From contig NZ_CAXUSG020000013.1 in the NCBI RefSeq assembly GCF_964253915.1, positions 62,001 through 126,000 of the forward strand: DNA of 64,000 nt, written 5' to 3'. Position 1 is the stretch's first letter. Each line of letters opens with the position of its first letter. This document shows, piece after piece, positions 8,662 to 17,792 of the stretch. The translations under genes and the position numbers were made by a program. The notes beneath the pieces were generated by a model, which saw only the letters and a program-made list of their open reading frames with translations, searched no databases and had not been told where the DNA came from. Source of the DNA: Metarhizobium sp964253915. Lineage in GTDB: Bacteria; Pseudomonadota; Alphaproteobacteria; Rhizobiales; Rhizobiaceae.

Positions 8662-9387
8662 TCAGTATTTCTGCCGGGTCGGCGTGATGACGATTTCCTG
8701 CACCAGCGCCCGTTGCGGTAGCTGATAGGCGTTGAGGATCAGGTCGCCGACGATATCGGCAGAAATGCCGCCGCCGATAGCTTCCTTGTTGGCCTTGTAA
8801 TTGGCCAGAGTCGTCTCGTCCTTGACGTGATCAAGAACTTCCGTGTTGATGATGCCGGGAGACAGGACGATAACACGCACATCGTGCGGCGCCAGATATT
8901 CGCGCAGGCTTTCGGAAACGGCATGGACGAAAAACTTCGTGCCGCAATAGACGGTGTGATCCGGGTAGACTTTCCGGCCGGCAATCGAGCTCATCATGAC
9001 GAGTGTGCCCTGCTTGCGCGCGATCATGCCGTTCATGACGGCGTGAACCGTGTTCATCACGCCCTTGACGTTGATGTCGATCATCTCGTCCCAGTCTTCC
9101 GGCGGCTGCTGGGCGATATCTCCGAGGCGAGCGATGCCGGCATTGACGAACATCATGTCGACCGGGCCGTGTTCCGCTTCGGCATCGGCCACGGCTGCGG
9201 CGATTGCGGCGCGGTCGCGCACATCCACTTGGCGCAGCACGGCATTCGGCAGGTTCAGCGCCTTCAGCCGGTCGAGCCGGCGTGCCATCAAAAGCAACGG
9301 GTGGCCGGCTGCCGAAAAGGCGCGGGCCGTCGATTCCCCGATGCCGGAGCTGGCGCCGGTGATGGCGACTAGCGGTTTCTTGTCCAT
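8662..9387 (-). CDS. SDR-family NAD(P)-dependent oxidoreductase
   Basis: This 241-residue short-chain dehydrogenase has the nucleotide-binding motif GASSGIG (residues 11-17), VNAGIA (81-86), catalytic Ser134 and the YxxxK pair Tyr147/Lys151 (YCGTK). It is closest in style to the NADP-dependent YdfG-like SDRs that act on hydroxy acids or sugar alcohols. The ATG at 9387 has GAGGAGG 5 bases upstream; an in-frame ATG seven codons earlier is less well placed. It sits between the binding-protein and ATPase genes of the same operon, so it probably oxidises the imported substrate or an intermediate. The exact substrate cannot be read from the sequence. Confidence 0.92.
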   Translation of the reverse strand: MDKKPLVAITGASSGIGESTARAFSAAGHPLLLMARRLDRLKALNLPNAVLRQVDVRDRAAIAAAVADAEAEHGPVDMMFVNAGIARLGDIAQQPPEDWDEMIDINVKGVMNTVHAVMNGMIARKQGTLVMMSSIAGRKVYPDHTVYCGTKFFVHAVSESLREYLAPHDVRVIVLSPGIINTEVLDHVKDETTLANYKANKEAIGGGISADIVGDLILNAYQLPQRALVQEIVITPTRQKY

Positions 9388-9450
9388 GACGTCCTCCTCG
9401 ACATTCATGAGCCTGCCCTGGGCAAGGCCCCTCTCCCTTTATGCTGGATG

Positions 9451-9480
9451 CGGGCGGCCGGGTCCCTGCCCGGCCGCCCG
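9451..9480 (-). promoter_or_regulatory. 12 bp perfect hairpin between binding-protein and SDR genes
   Basis: CGGGCGGCCGGG and CCCGGCCGCCCG flank a 6-base loop, 19 bp after the binding-protein stop. There is no T run after it on the transcribed strand, so it is more likely an mRNA-stabilising or partial attenuating structure than a full terminator. Such structures commonly keep binding-protein mRNA more abundant than distal genes. Confidence 0.6.
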
Positions 9481-9498
9481 CCTTGTCATCGTTTCCGA

Positions 9499-10998
9499 TC
9501 AGCCCTTCAGGATGCCTTCGACCTGGCCGGCGATGTCGTCCATCGCTTCCTTCGAAGAACCGTAGCCGCCGGCGAAATATTTGCCGAGGCCGACCGGGAT
9601 CGTGTCGGAGGAGATCTGTGCCCATTCCGGCAGGTCCGGCTCGGAGCCCATGTGGTTGGCGATGGTTTCGCGCACGACCTGCAGGTGGCGGGTCGTGCCG
9701 GCGCCGACGCGGGCGTTGGCCTTGATGCGCGGATCGTCATAGACGCTGGAGCGCGTCGGGCCGGTGCCGCCGCCCAGCACGGTGATGCCGACCTGGGTAT
9801 CGGCGCATGTTGCCCATTGCATGAACAGCCAGGCCGCATCCGGGTTCTTCGAATATTTCGACACGGCGAGCGAGGAACCGCCCTGGTGACCGACGCCGGG
9901 GATTTCGCCGTAGCCGGTTTCCTTGACCGTGCGCAGCGCGATCGGCTGCGGCGGAACGACGGCTTCGCAAAGACCGGAGATCTTCGTCTGCGTCGGATCG
10001 TCGAAATAGGGGAAGAATTCACCCCAGGAGAGCATGGAAGCGGCAACGCCCTGGGCGACCGCCTGGCCCTGACCGTCCCAGGTCCAGCCGTCGACGCCCG
10101 GAGGCATCAATGCCCGGAGCTTGCTGTAGTAGTCGAGGGCTGCGATGCCCTGCTCGTCGTTGCCGCTGAACTTCTTGTCGGCATTGAAGATCGAGCCGCC
10201 ATGGCCCCAGAGGAACGAGGTCCATTCGCATTCCAGCGAATAGTGGCCCGACTTCATCTGGCCGGCATAACCATAGGTGTTCGGACCCATCTGGTCGGTG
10301 ATCGCCTTGGAGTTGGTGTACAGCTCCTCGAGCGTCGCCGGTGCCTTGAGGCCGAGCTTCTCGTAGATGTCCTTGCGGTAGATCATGATGAAGATCGGGA
10401 TGTCGTAGGGTACGCCGACCCAACGATCTTCATACTTAGCGATACCGTCGACGAGCGCCGGCAGGAAGTCGTCGAGATTGTAGTTCGGCATGGCGAGGTC
10501 GGCCTTGGCCGAATACTGCTCACGCGGATCGAAGACGTCCTGGCTGAAGGATGCTGCCCAGCTCTGGTCGATGTAGTACAGGTCGTAGGTGCCGAGCGAG
10601 GAGGCGACGTCGAGCGTCAGCTTCTGCAGAACCTGCTCCAGCGGCAAGACTTCGATCTCGACCTTGATGCCGGTCGCTTCCTCGAAATACTTCTTGAGCT
10701 GCGAGTTGATGGCGTTGGACGGCGGGGTGGATTCCGTCGCCAGCTTCAGCGTCGTGCCGGCGAAGGGTTTGCCGACATCCTTCAGCCAGGCCATGACGTC
10801 AGCCGAGGGCTGGTAAGCTTCCTGCGCCTGGGCGCTGGACATGCCGAAGAAGGGGCGATTGCCAAAACCCATGCCGAGGGCGCTGGCGCCGAGGCCTAGC
10901 TTTCCGGCAAAACGCAGGAAATCGCGACGGTCCATCTGACCGCGGACATACTTGTCCGTGATGTTCGCCAGATAGCCTTTTCTGATGCTGTCTTTCAT
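9499..10998 (-). CDS. extracellular solute-binding protein (family 1), Tat-type signal
   Basis: This ~499-residue periplasmic binding protein captures the substrate for the adjacent permeases. The start at 10998 has GAGGAGGAGAAAC directly upstream; the longer ORF start at 11013 is not needed. Residues 22-50 carry a twin-arginine motif (DRRDFLRFAGKLGLGASALG) rather than a plain Sec signal, ending near SSAQAQE. The mature part has sugar-binding features such as GTTLKLATESTPPSNAI and multiple aromatic residues (DGWTWDGQGQ). At about 500 residues it is longer than most CUT1 binding proteins (about 420). It lies 93 bp downstream of the second permease gene. Confidence 0.93.
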   Translation of the reverse strand: MKDSIRKGYLANITDKYVRGQMDRRDFLRFAGKLGLGASALGMGFGNRPFFGMSSAQAQEAYQPSADVMAWLKDVGKPFAGTTLKLATESTPPSNAINSQLKKYFEEATGIKVEIEVLPLEQVLQKLTLDVASSLGTYDLYYIDQSWAASFSQDVFDPREQYSAKADLAMPNYNLDDFLPALVDGIAKYEDRWVGVPYDIPIFIMIYRKDIYEKLGLKAPATLEELYTNSKAITDQMGPNTYGYAGQMKSGHYSLECEWTSFLWGHGGSIFNADKKFSGNDEQGIAALDYYSKLRALMPPGVDGWTWDGQGQAVAQGVAASMLSWGEFFPYFDDPTQTKISGLCEAVVPPQPIALRTVKETGYGEIPGVGHQGGSSLAVSKYSKNPDAAWLFMQWATCADTQVGITVLGGGTGPTRSSVYDDPRIKANARVGAGTTRHLQVVRETIANHMGSEPDLPEWAQISSDTIPVGLGKYFAGGYGSSKEAMDDIAGQVEGILKG

Positions 10999-11091
10999 GT
11001 TTCTCCTCCTCAATACGGGGCAACGTCATTGTCCCCCGCGGTTCACTCTTCCTCTGGTCTGCCGGCGGGTTCTCCCGTCCCGTCCGGCGGA

Positions 11092-11973
11092 TTACTGTTT
11101 TAGCGATCCCATCGTCAGGCCGCGCACCAGATGGCGCTGCACCAGCATGATCACGATAAAGGCAGGCACGATCGCCGCGGCACCCAGCGCCGCCATGTTC
11201 CCCCAGGCCGTACCGATCGAGGTTACGAAGGTGGAGGAGACGACCGGAACGGTCTTGATGCTGGTCTGCGTCAGCGTCAGCACGAACAGGAATTCCGTCC
11301 ATGAGAAGATGAAGCAGAGCACGGCGGTGGCGGCGATGCCGCCCTTGGCCATCGGCAGGACGATGCGCCGGAAGATCGTCCAGCGCGAGGCGCCGTCAAG
11401 CAGCGCGCTCTCGTCGATCTCGGATGGAATGTCGTCGAAGAAGCTCTTCATCAGCAGCACCGCCAGCGGCAGGTTCATCAGCCCGTGCACTAAGATGACG
11501 CCGAGATAGGTGTCGAGCAGGCTGAACTGCTTGAAGATGAAGAACATTGGCACGGCGACCGCCACCGGCGGCATCATGCGGGTGGACAACACCCAATTGA
11601 CGAATTCATGCCGTCCGCGGAAATGCATGCGCGACAGGCAATAGGCGGCGAGCGTGGCGACGACGATGGCGAGCACGGTCGACATCGAGGCGATGACGAT
11701 CGAATCCCACAGGCGCGGCGCCATGTAGAAATTGCCGCCGCCCGGTGTGACCGTTTCCTGGGCGCCGAAACCGAAACCCAGCGAAATGCCGAAGACCTGT
11801 TCGAAATTGCGCGGTGTCGGCTCGAAATCGAAGAAGATCGGCGGCCAGTTGAAGATGTCCTTGGCGTTACGGAAAGCGACCGTCGTCCAGAAATAGATCG
11901 GGAAGAAGAAGATGCCGACGACGAGCCATCCGGCGATGGTGCGAAGCGTTCTGATGCCGCGGCTGTGATGCAT
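11092..11973 (-). CDS. carbohydrate ABC transporter permease (MalG/UgpE type)
   Basis: This 293-residue inner-membrane protein has about six membrane helices and the ATPase-contact (EAA) loop around residues 190-215 (SFFDDIPSEIDESALLDGAS). It starts with MHHSRGIRTLRTIAGWL followed by the first helix. The large extracytoplasmic loop 1 is long and Gly-rich (GFGFGAQETVTPGGGNF). The start codon lies 1 base after the stop of the partner permease, so the two are translationally linked. Confidence 0.95.
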   Translation of the reverse strand: MHHSRGIRTLRTIAGWLVVGIFFFPIYFWTTVAFRNAKDIFNWPPIFFDFEPTPRNFEQVFGISLGFGFGAQETVTPGGGNFYMAPRLWDSIVIASMSTVLAIVVATLAAYCLSRMHFRGRHEFVNWVLSTRMMPPVAVAVPMFFIFKQFSLLDTYLGVILVHGLMNLPLAVLLMKSFFDDIPSEIDESALLDGASRWTIFRRIVLPMAKGGIAATAVLCFIFSWTEFLFVLTLTQTSIKTVPVVSSTFVTSIGTAWGNMAALGAAAIVPAFIVIMLVQRHLVRGLTMGSLKQ

Positions 11974-11974
11974 C

Positions 11975-12862
11975 TTACCACCTCACCTTGAAGACACGGA
12001 TGAAGATATTGGCGAGCACCATGATGATCGCCAGGCTGACGAGGCTCAGTGTCGCGCCGTAACCCCACTTGATGAAGCTGAAGGTCTGCTGCCAGGCATA
12101 GAGGCTCAGCGTGTAGGTGGCCGTGCCCGGCCCTCCCGACGTCATGACGAAGACGTAGTCGAAGACGCGGAAGAGATCGATGCCGCGCAAGAGCACGGCT
12201 ACGGCAATGACCTTCGACATCATCGGCAGCGTCAGGCGGCGGAACATCTGGAAGGCGGAGGCGCCGTCGATCATCGCCGCTTCGTAGGGCTCGGCTGGAA
12301 GCGAGCGCAGGCCGGCCATGAAGATCAGCACCATGAAGGGTGTCCATTGCCAGATCTCGGCCACCAGCACGCCGGCCAGCGCGGTCGAGGACGTGGCCAG
12401 GATCGGTGTCGTCTTATCCAGTAATCCCAATGAGTTGAGGATATAGGTCAGCACCCCGAACTGGGCGTCCTCCATCAAGAGGAACATCATGCCGGCGATG
12501 GCGGGCGGAATGACCAGCGTCAGCGACAGGATGGCGCGCAACCCGCCGAAACCCGGCAGTTCCGCATCGAGCAGCAGCGCGATCGCCATGCCGAGCACGA
12601 TCTCGAAGACAAGCGCGACGGCAAAATAGACGAAGGTGACGCCAAGCGAGCTCCAGAAGCGGGTGTCCTCCCAGAGCTGCTGCCAGTTCTGCAAGCCGAC
12701 GAACTGGATGGCGCGCTTGCGCGGGAAGAACTCGTGGAAGCTGAGCCAGATGTTGTAGAACAGCGGATAGATGGTGAAGACCACCAGCAGCGCGACGAGC
12801 GGCGCCAGCCAGGGGATCGGCGAATCCGAAATAGCGATACGTTTGACCTGTGCGACGGCCAT
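11975..12862 (-). CDS. carbohydrate ABC transporter permease (MalF/UgpA type)
   Basis: The 295-residue protein has six predicted membrane helices, beginning with WLAPLVALLVVFTIYPLFYN and the typical LSFHEF after it. The EAA-loop residues LPAEPYEAAMIDGASAFQMFRRLTLP (about 205-230) match permease subunits that pair with MalK-type ATPases. It lies 113 bp downstream of the GlpD-like gene and 1 base before the second permease. Confidence 0.95.
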   Translation of the reverse strand: MAVAQVKRIAISDSPIPWLAPLVALLVVFTIYPLFYNIWLSFHEFFPRKRAIQFVGLQNWQQLWEDTRFWSSLGVTFVYFAVALVFEIVLGMAIALLLDAELPGFGGLRAILSLTLVIPPAIAGMMFLLMEDAQFGVLTYILNSLGLLDKTTPILATSSTALAGVLVAEIWQWTPFMVLIFMAGLRSLPAEPYEAAMIDGASAFQMFRRLTLPMMSKVIAVAVLLRGIDLFRVFDYVFVMTSGGPGTATYTLSLYAWQQTFSFIKWGYGATLSLVSLAIIMVLANIFIRVFKVRW

Positions 12863-12975
12863 TCCTGCAGTCCCTCCTCCTGCCGTCCCGCCCCCTCCTC
12901 CGGGGTTCTCTAGACGGCATTCCGTACCTCAAGCATTTGCCGCGCCGGCGAAGCGTCTCCGCCGGTGCTTTCCTG

Positions 12976-14517
12976 TCAGCCCGCCTGTTTCATCAGCGGC
13001 TTCGCCATGTCCTTTCGATAGTCAGTCATCCAGAGATCGAGCGTTTCGATCTCTTCGGTCGTCATCCTCAGGCCGCTCTTGGTGCGGCGCCAAACGATAT
13101 CTGCGGCGCAGAGCGTGAACTCGCGCTGCATGAGAAAGAGAACTTCCGCCTCGGTCAGCGACCCTCCGAAGTCGCGTCCGAGATCGGCAGCGGATTTCGC
13201 CCTGCCAAGAATGATGCGGGCGTCCGTGCCGTAGTGTTTCACCAGCCTACGGGCTTCCTTCTCGCTTAGGAAGGGGTAATCGCGGCGAAGATGCGCGGCC
13301 AGCGTGCCGGCGCCGCCAACCGGAAAATCGCCGCCCGGCAAGGGTTTGGTGGCGGTCCAGCCGGCATGGCGGGTCCAGTCCGGGAAGATTGCCGCAAGCC
13401 GTTCGAGCGCGTCTTCCGCCAGGCAGCGGAAGGTGGTGATCTTGCCGCCGAAAACGGAGAGCAACGGTGCCGCGCCGTTTTCATCGTCGAGCGTCAGCAC
13501 GTAGTCGCGGGTCGTCTTCTGGGCGTTCTCGGCGCCGTTGTCGAACAGGGCGCGGACGCCCGAATAGCTCCAGACGACATCGCCGGGGGCGATCGTCTTG
13601 TTGAAGTAGGAGGATGCCGCTTCGCAGAGATAAGCGATTTCTTTCTCCGAGGCGCGGACGTTCGACAGTTCGCCCTTGAAATCCTGGTCGGTGGTGCCGA
13701 TGAGGGTGAAATCCTCCTCATAGGGGATCGAGAAGAAGATCCGGCCGTCCGGGTTCTGGAAGATGTAGCAGCGATCGTGATCGTAGAGTTTATTGACGAC
13801 GATGTGCGAGCCCTGCACCAGTCGCAGCGATCCCGGCGCCTTGAGCTTGACCGTCGACGACAGAACCTGGTCGACCCACGGCCCGGCAGCATTGATAAGC
13901 GCCCGGGCGCGGATGGTTTCCTGTTCGCCGGTTTCCGTGTCCTCCACCGTCACCAACCATTCGCCGTTCTCGCGGCGGGCTTCGATGCAGCGCGTGCGCA
14001 CGCGGATATCGGCACCCTTGGACCGGGCGTCGCGGGCATTCAGCACCACGAGGCGATTGTCCTGCACCCAGCAGTCGGAATATTCGAAACCGACGGCGGA
14101 GACGTCGTGCAACGGCGCGCCGAGTGGATTGGTGGTCAGCCGCAGCGTTTCGGTGCCCGGCAGCATCTTGCGGCCGCCGAGATGGTCGTAGATGAACAGG
14201 CCGAGCCGCAACATCCATGCCGGGCGCAGGCCCTTGCGATGCGGCAGCACGAAGCGCAGCGGCCAGATGATGTGCGGCGCGATGGCCCAGAGCCGTTCGC
14301 GTTCGGTCAGCGCATGGCGGACGAGCTTGAAATCGTAATGTTCGAGGTAACGCAGGCCGCCATGGATGAGTTTTGTCGAGGCCGACGAGGTCGCCGAGCC
14401 GAGATCGCCCTGCTCGCAGAGGAAAACGCCAAGACCCCGCCCGGCCGCATCGCGGGCGATGCCACATCCGTTGATGCCGCCGCCAATGATTGCGAGGTCG
14501 AAGCGCCGGTTCGTCAT
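12976..14517 (-). CDS. GlpD-like FAD-dependent glycerol-3-phosphate dehydrogenase family
   Basis: This 513-residue flavoenzyme has the FAD-binding GGGINGCGIARDAAGRGL near residues 12-29, then SATSSASTKLIHGGLRYLE, the GlpD signature, and a C-terminal DAO_C-like helical domain (about 390-510). Family members oxidise glycerol-3-phosphate to DHAP, feeding electrons to quinone; relatives such as EryB act on erythritol phosphate. It overlaps the HAD phosphatase stop by 4 bp (ATGA). Here it is grouped with an FGGY kinase, a G1P-dehydrogenase-like protein and an ABC importer, so its substrate is likely a phosphorylated polyol made by the cluster's own kinase. Glycerol-3-phosphate itself cannot be excluded. 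Confidence 0.93.
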   Translation of the reverse strand: MTNRRFDLAIIGGGINGCGIARDAAGRGLGVFLCEQGDLGSATSSASTKLIHGGLRYLEHYDFKLVRHALTERERLWAIAPHIIWPLRFVLPHRKGLRPAWMLRLGLFIYDHLGGRKMLPGTETLRLTTNPLGAPLHDVSAVGFEYSDCWVQDNRLVVLNARDARSKGADIRVRTRCIEARRENGEWLVTVEDTETGEQETIRARALINAAGPWVDQVLSSTVKLKAPGSLRLVQGSHIVVNKLYDHDRCYIFQNPDGRIFFSIPYEEDFTLIGTTDQDFKGELSNVRASEKEIAYLCEAASSYFNKTIAPGDVVWSYSGVRALFDNGAENAQKTTRDYVLTLDDENGAAPLLSVFGGKITTFRCLAEDALERLAAIFPDWTRHAGWTATKPLPGGDFPVGGAGTLAAHLRRDYPFLSEKEARRLVKHYGTDARIILGRAKSAADLGRDFGGSLTEAEVLFLMQREFTLCAADIVWRRTKSGLRMTTEEIETLDLWMTDYRKDMAKPLMKQAG

Positions 14518-15329
14518 GTGGCACCTGCCCTGGCGCGCCGTGCTGCCAGCAGCCGCTCGGCCACCTCGACGAAGCCGAAGCCGCCTTCCTTCTGGGTCAC
14601 GTAGGCCGGCTCCGCTTCCATCTGTCCGCGAAAATGCAGGACATTGGCGACACCGCAGGCATTCGGGAAGAAGCCGAACATCGGCGCGTCGTTCGGGCTG
14701 TCGCCGACGAAGACGATGGTATCCTTTTCGGCATCAAGATCGACGTCGAGGATTTCACGGGCAAAACGTTTCGACATGGTCAGCTTGTCGTATTCGCCGA
14801 ACCAGCCGTTGACATGGATGGAGGAGACCTTGGCGACACCGCCCTCCTCCTCGAAGATTTGCTTGATCCGGTCGATATCGGCGCGCGGCAAAGCCGGCAC
14901 GTCCTCGCAGAAATCGATGGCAAGATCTGCTGCGCGGTAAAGCTGGTCGGCGGAAACGGCGGCACCCGGCACCTCGCGCAAAATGCGCTCGCGCACGGAC
15001 ACCAGCCGTTCCCGATCTTTTGCACGCGTCTCGGCCGGAATGGCGAAGCTGCGGCGCATCTTGCGGGCGGCTTCGTCATAAGAGAAGTAGAAGGCACCGT
15101 TTTCCCCGACGACGCCGGTGACCGGCCACATGCGGGCGATCATGTCGCACCAGCCGGCCGGGCGGCCGGTGATCGGTGCGACGGCGATGCCCGCCTTCAT
15201 CAGGTCTTCGAGCGCCTGGTAGGCGCAGCCCGGAAGCCGTCCCTCATGAGTGAGCGTGTCGTCGATATCCGCAAACAGGATCGTGATGTTTGCGGCAGTC
15301 TCGAGCGGCATGTCGGCAACCGGGCGCAT
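14514..15329 (-). CDS. HAD-superfamily (class IIB) phosphatase
   Basis: This 271-residue protein has the HAD nucleophile motif FADIDDTLT with Asp21/Asp23, a second motif APITGRPAG, a Lys-containing motif III (DKLTMSKRFA) and motif IV GDSPNDAPMFG near 215-225. The class IIB cap lies between motifs II and III. Relatives dephosphorylate sugar phosphates such as sucrose-6-phosphate or mannosyl-phosphoglycerate. The start at 15329 lies 3 bp after the upstream stop; an internal Met at residue 7 is possible. In this operon it would remove phosphate from a substrate or overflow intermediate; which one is unknown. Confidence 0.9.
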   Translation of the reverse strand: MRPVADMPLETAANITILFADIDDTLTHEGRLPGCAYQALEDLMKAGIAVAPITGRPAGWCDMIARMWPVTGVVGENGAFYFSYDEAARKMRRSFAIPAETRAKDRERLVSVRERILREVPGAAVSADQLYRAADLAIDFCEDVPALPRADIDRIKQIFEEEGGVAKVSSIHVNGWFGEYDKLTMSKRFAREILDVDLDAEKDTIVFVGDSPNDAPMFGFFPNACGVANVLHFRGQMEAEPAYVTQKEGGFGFVEVAERLLAARRARAGAT

Positions 15330-15332
15330 GGC

Positions 15333-16688
15333 TTAGACCTCGCCTGCTGCGAAATCTTCAAGGATGCCCGCATCGGCGGCGAGATCCAGGAAGGAATAGC
15401 GGTTACGCATCTCGCGGCAATGGACGACGGCCTCGCGATAAAATTCCGAGGGCAGGCCGAGGTCGCGGCCGGTCATCGGACCTTCGGCAGCGGCCAGAAG
15501 GCGGTTCATCTCGTCGATCGGGATGATGAAGGCCAGGAGTTCCTGACGCAGTTCGGGCCAGAGTGCTTCGAGCTTGGCGTTGAGTTCGGCCGCACCCTTT
15601 TCGTCGAAAATCTTCGGCTGGATTTCGGCAAAGCATTGGGCGGCGACCTCGGCGCCCATGCGTTTCGCCATGCCGTCGCGATCGATCTGCGTCGGCTTGA
15701 TCACCGGCGGCTTGTCGCTTGCCAGCATCTGCTGCTGCAGGCGTCCCATGGTCAGCACGCCAGCGCCGACTTGCTGGCCGTGCAGCGTGCCCTTGTGCAG
15801 ATCGCCGGCAAAGCAGTCGATATAGTGGGAGATCTGGTGCTCGCCCATCGAGCCGTGGTTCGACATGCCGGTGAAGGAAATACCGAGGCCGCAGAGCGTC
15901 AATACGCGGTAGAGATAACCCTGGGCCGAGACGTCGCCCTTCGGCAGAAGGCCGGCGCGGGCGTTGAGTTCGCGCTCGTCTTCTTCCTGAATGGTATAGG
16001 GGACCGTCTTGTACAGGGTTCCGAACAGACGGTGCGAGAGCCACCAGTCAACCTGAGCGACGGAGCGCACCAGGCAGTCGGCAAAACCGGCAGCGGCGAG
16101 ATGCTTGGGAGCGGCGGCCGAAACGCCGAGATCCACGAAAAAACCCGCCGGCGTGTGTGACGGCAGGGAAACTTTCAGGCCGCTTTCGAGGGTGATCGAG
16201 GCGGTCGAGGAGGTGTAGCCGTTCATCGAGCCGGCGGTGCCGAAGACGCAGTAGCGGCGGCCGTCGAGGCCGGTCACGAACTTGCAGAGGTCGTTGACCG
16301 TTCCCGAACCGACGGCGACGATGGCTTCGGAATGTTTCAGCTTGTGCTTCATCATCTCCACATGCGCCATGTCGGCATGTGGATGATCGAGGATGACGGT
16401 ATCGACAGGACCGAGGCTTTTCAGCGACTTGGCGATACGGGAGCCCATGGCGTCCCAGGTATCGGCATCGGCAACGACGGTGAATTTTTCGCCGAGCTTC
16501 AGGCTGGCAACGAGATCGGCTTCGGCTCCGTCGAGGCTTTCCTCGATGACGATCCTTTCATAGGGCACACTTGCGGGCTTGCCCGTTTCCGGATTGACCC
16601 AGCGGCCGGCGACCATGTCGTCTATCTGTGCTGTCCAACCGCCGGCCGGCGCATCGGCCTGGCGCGTGGTTTGCGATGCCGTTTCCAT
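15333..16688 (-). CDS. sn-glycerol-1-phosphate dehydrogenase-type (AraM/EgsA family) NAD(P)-dependent enzyme
   Basis: This 451-residue protein belongs to the iron-dependent-ADH/dehydroquinate-synthase-like superfamily. It has VGSGTVNDLCKF (nucleotide loop) and metal-ligand histidines in GEHQISHYID and GTLHGQQVG. Family members interconvert DHAP and sn-glycerol-1-phosphate, as in archaeal lipid synthesis and Bacillus AraM. The start at 16688 (METASQ) is chosen because the upstream extension is unlike the family and would run into the divergent regulator's promoter. It is first in the leftward operon, directly opposite the SorC-type regulator. Bacterial members in sugar operons may use other polyol phosphates, so the substrate is open. 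Confidence 0.88.
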   Translation of the reverse strand: METASQTTRQADAPAGGWTAQIDDMVAGRWVNPETGKPASVPYERIVIEESLDGAEADLVASLKLGEKFTVVADADTWDAMGSRIAKSLKSLGPVDTVILDHPHADMAHVEMMKHKLKHSEAIVAVGSGTVNDLCKFVTGLDGRRYCVFGTAGSMNGYTSSTASITLESGLKVSLPSHTPAGFFVDLGVSAAAPKHLAAAGFADCLVRSVAQVDWWLSHRLFGTLYKTVPYTIQEEDERELNARAGLLPKGDVSAQGYLYRVLTLCGLGISFTGMSNHGSMGEHQISHYIDCFAGDLHKGTLHGQQVGAGVLTMGRLQQQMLASDKPPVIKPTQIDRDGMAKRMGAEVAAQCFAEIQPKIFDEKGAAELNAKLEALWPELRQELLAFIIPIDEMNRLLAAAEGPMTGRDLGLPSEFYREAVVHCREMRNRYSFLDLAADAGILEDFAAGEV

Positions 16689-16743
16689 ATCCCTAGACCT
16701 GCTCGTTTTTTCTTGACGAACAAAAGACACCCTCGGTTGGCAC

Positions 16744-16775
16744 TTGTCAAGACAGAAGACAGGCGGAATTGACAA
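16744..16775. promoter_or_regulatory. candidate operator between divergent dehydrogenase and regulator
   Basis: The 117 bp region between the two divergent genes contains the inverted repeat TTGTCAA-N18-TTGACAA (16744-16750 and 16769-16775). A related TTGACGA lies at 16713. This is where a SorC-type regulator would be expected to bind, but the assignment is from position and symmetry only. Confidence 0.4.
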
Positions 16776-16805
16776 ATGCCACCGCTTGCCGCCAAGGTGC
16801 GTTTC

Positions 16806-17792
16806 ATGTCCGAGATGATTTCAGAAAAGAACCCTGCCCCCGATCGGTCGCTGACCTTGCCGACGGAATTCGACGATGCCGTCGTCTGGGCGGCGTGGCT
16901 CTATTATGCCGACCAGCTGACACAGAGCGAGATCGCCAAGCGGTTGGGCGTTTCGCGCGCCACCATCGTCAACTATCTGCAGGAAGCGCGCGAGCGCGGC
17001 ATCGTCTCGATCCGTATTTCGAGCGAGGCCAACGGCCGAACGACGCTGGCGCGAAAACTCACCGAAAAATATGGCCTCGACGGCGTTTTCGTCATCCCGT
17101 CGCTGGACGATCCGCATCTGGTCGACCGGCTTGGCGAAGCAGGCGCGCGGGTGCTGGCCGAGCAGATCAAGCCGGGTGATACGATCGGCGTCGCCTGGGG
17201 GCGCACGGTTCTTGCCGTGGCCGACCTGATTTCGCTGCCGCAGCCGATCGAAAACCTCACCGTCGTGCAGGTGACCGGCAGTTCGACCGGCAGCCCGGAT
17301 TTTTCCGCCGAACTCTGCACCTCGGTGATGTCGAGCCGTATCAAGGCGCGCTGCGTCAACCTTCTGGCGCCTGCCGTGCTGACGACGCGCGAGCTCAAGG
17401 AGATGCTGCTCGACGAGCCGGTGCTGAAGAAGCAGTTCGAACTGATCCATTCCACCGATCGGATCGTCTTCGGCGTCGGCGATATCGGCGTGAAGAGCAC
17501 GGTGCGCGCGTCCGGCATCGCCAGCCAAGAGGATATCGACGAATATGTCCGCCATGGCGCCGTCGGCGTCATCATCGGCCGTTTCATCGATGCTGCCGGC
17601 CGGCCGCTGCTGGGCGATCTCGACGACCGCATGGTCGGCCTGGCGCTGGAAGAGCTGCAGCAGGTGCCGAGCCGTATCTGCGTTGCCGGAGGAAAGACCA
17701 AGATCACCGCGATCCATGCGACGCTGATCGGGGGCTACGCAACCCATTTCGTAACCGACATCGCGACGGGAGAAGCGTTGCTCGGCAAATAG
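16806..17792 (+). CDS. SorC/DeoR-type sugar-binding transcriptional regulator
   Basis: The 328-residue protein has an N-terminal helix-turn-helix (LTQSEIAKRLGVSRATIVNYL, about 38-58) and a large C-terminal SorC sugar-phosphate-sensing domain (GDTIGVAWGRTVLAVADLI, about 126 onward; ... FGVGDIG...; GVIIGRF). Such regulators respond to phosphorylated sugar intermediates. The ATG at 16806 has AAGGTG at good distance; an upstream ATG at 16776 is possible. It is divergent from the catabolic operon and followed by the FGGY kinase, so it likely controls both. Its stop codon TAG lies at the start of an intergenic repeat. Confidence 0.93.
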   Translation: MSEMISEKNPAPDRSLTLPTEFDDAVVWAAWLYYADQLTQSEIAKRLGVSRATIVNYLQEARERGIVSIRISSEANGRTTLARKLTEKYGLDGVFVIPSLDDPHLVDRLGEAGARVLAEQIKPGDTIGVAWGRTVLAVADLISLPQPIENLTVVQVTGSSTGSPDFSAELCTSVMSSRIKARCVNLLAPAVLTTRELKEMLLDEPVLKKQFELIHSTDRIVFGVGDIGVKSTVRASGIASQEDIDEYVRHGAVGVIIGRFIDAAGRPLLGDLDDRMVGLALEELQQVPSRICVAGGKTKITAIHATLIGGYATHFVTDIATGEALLGK

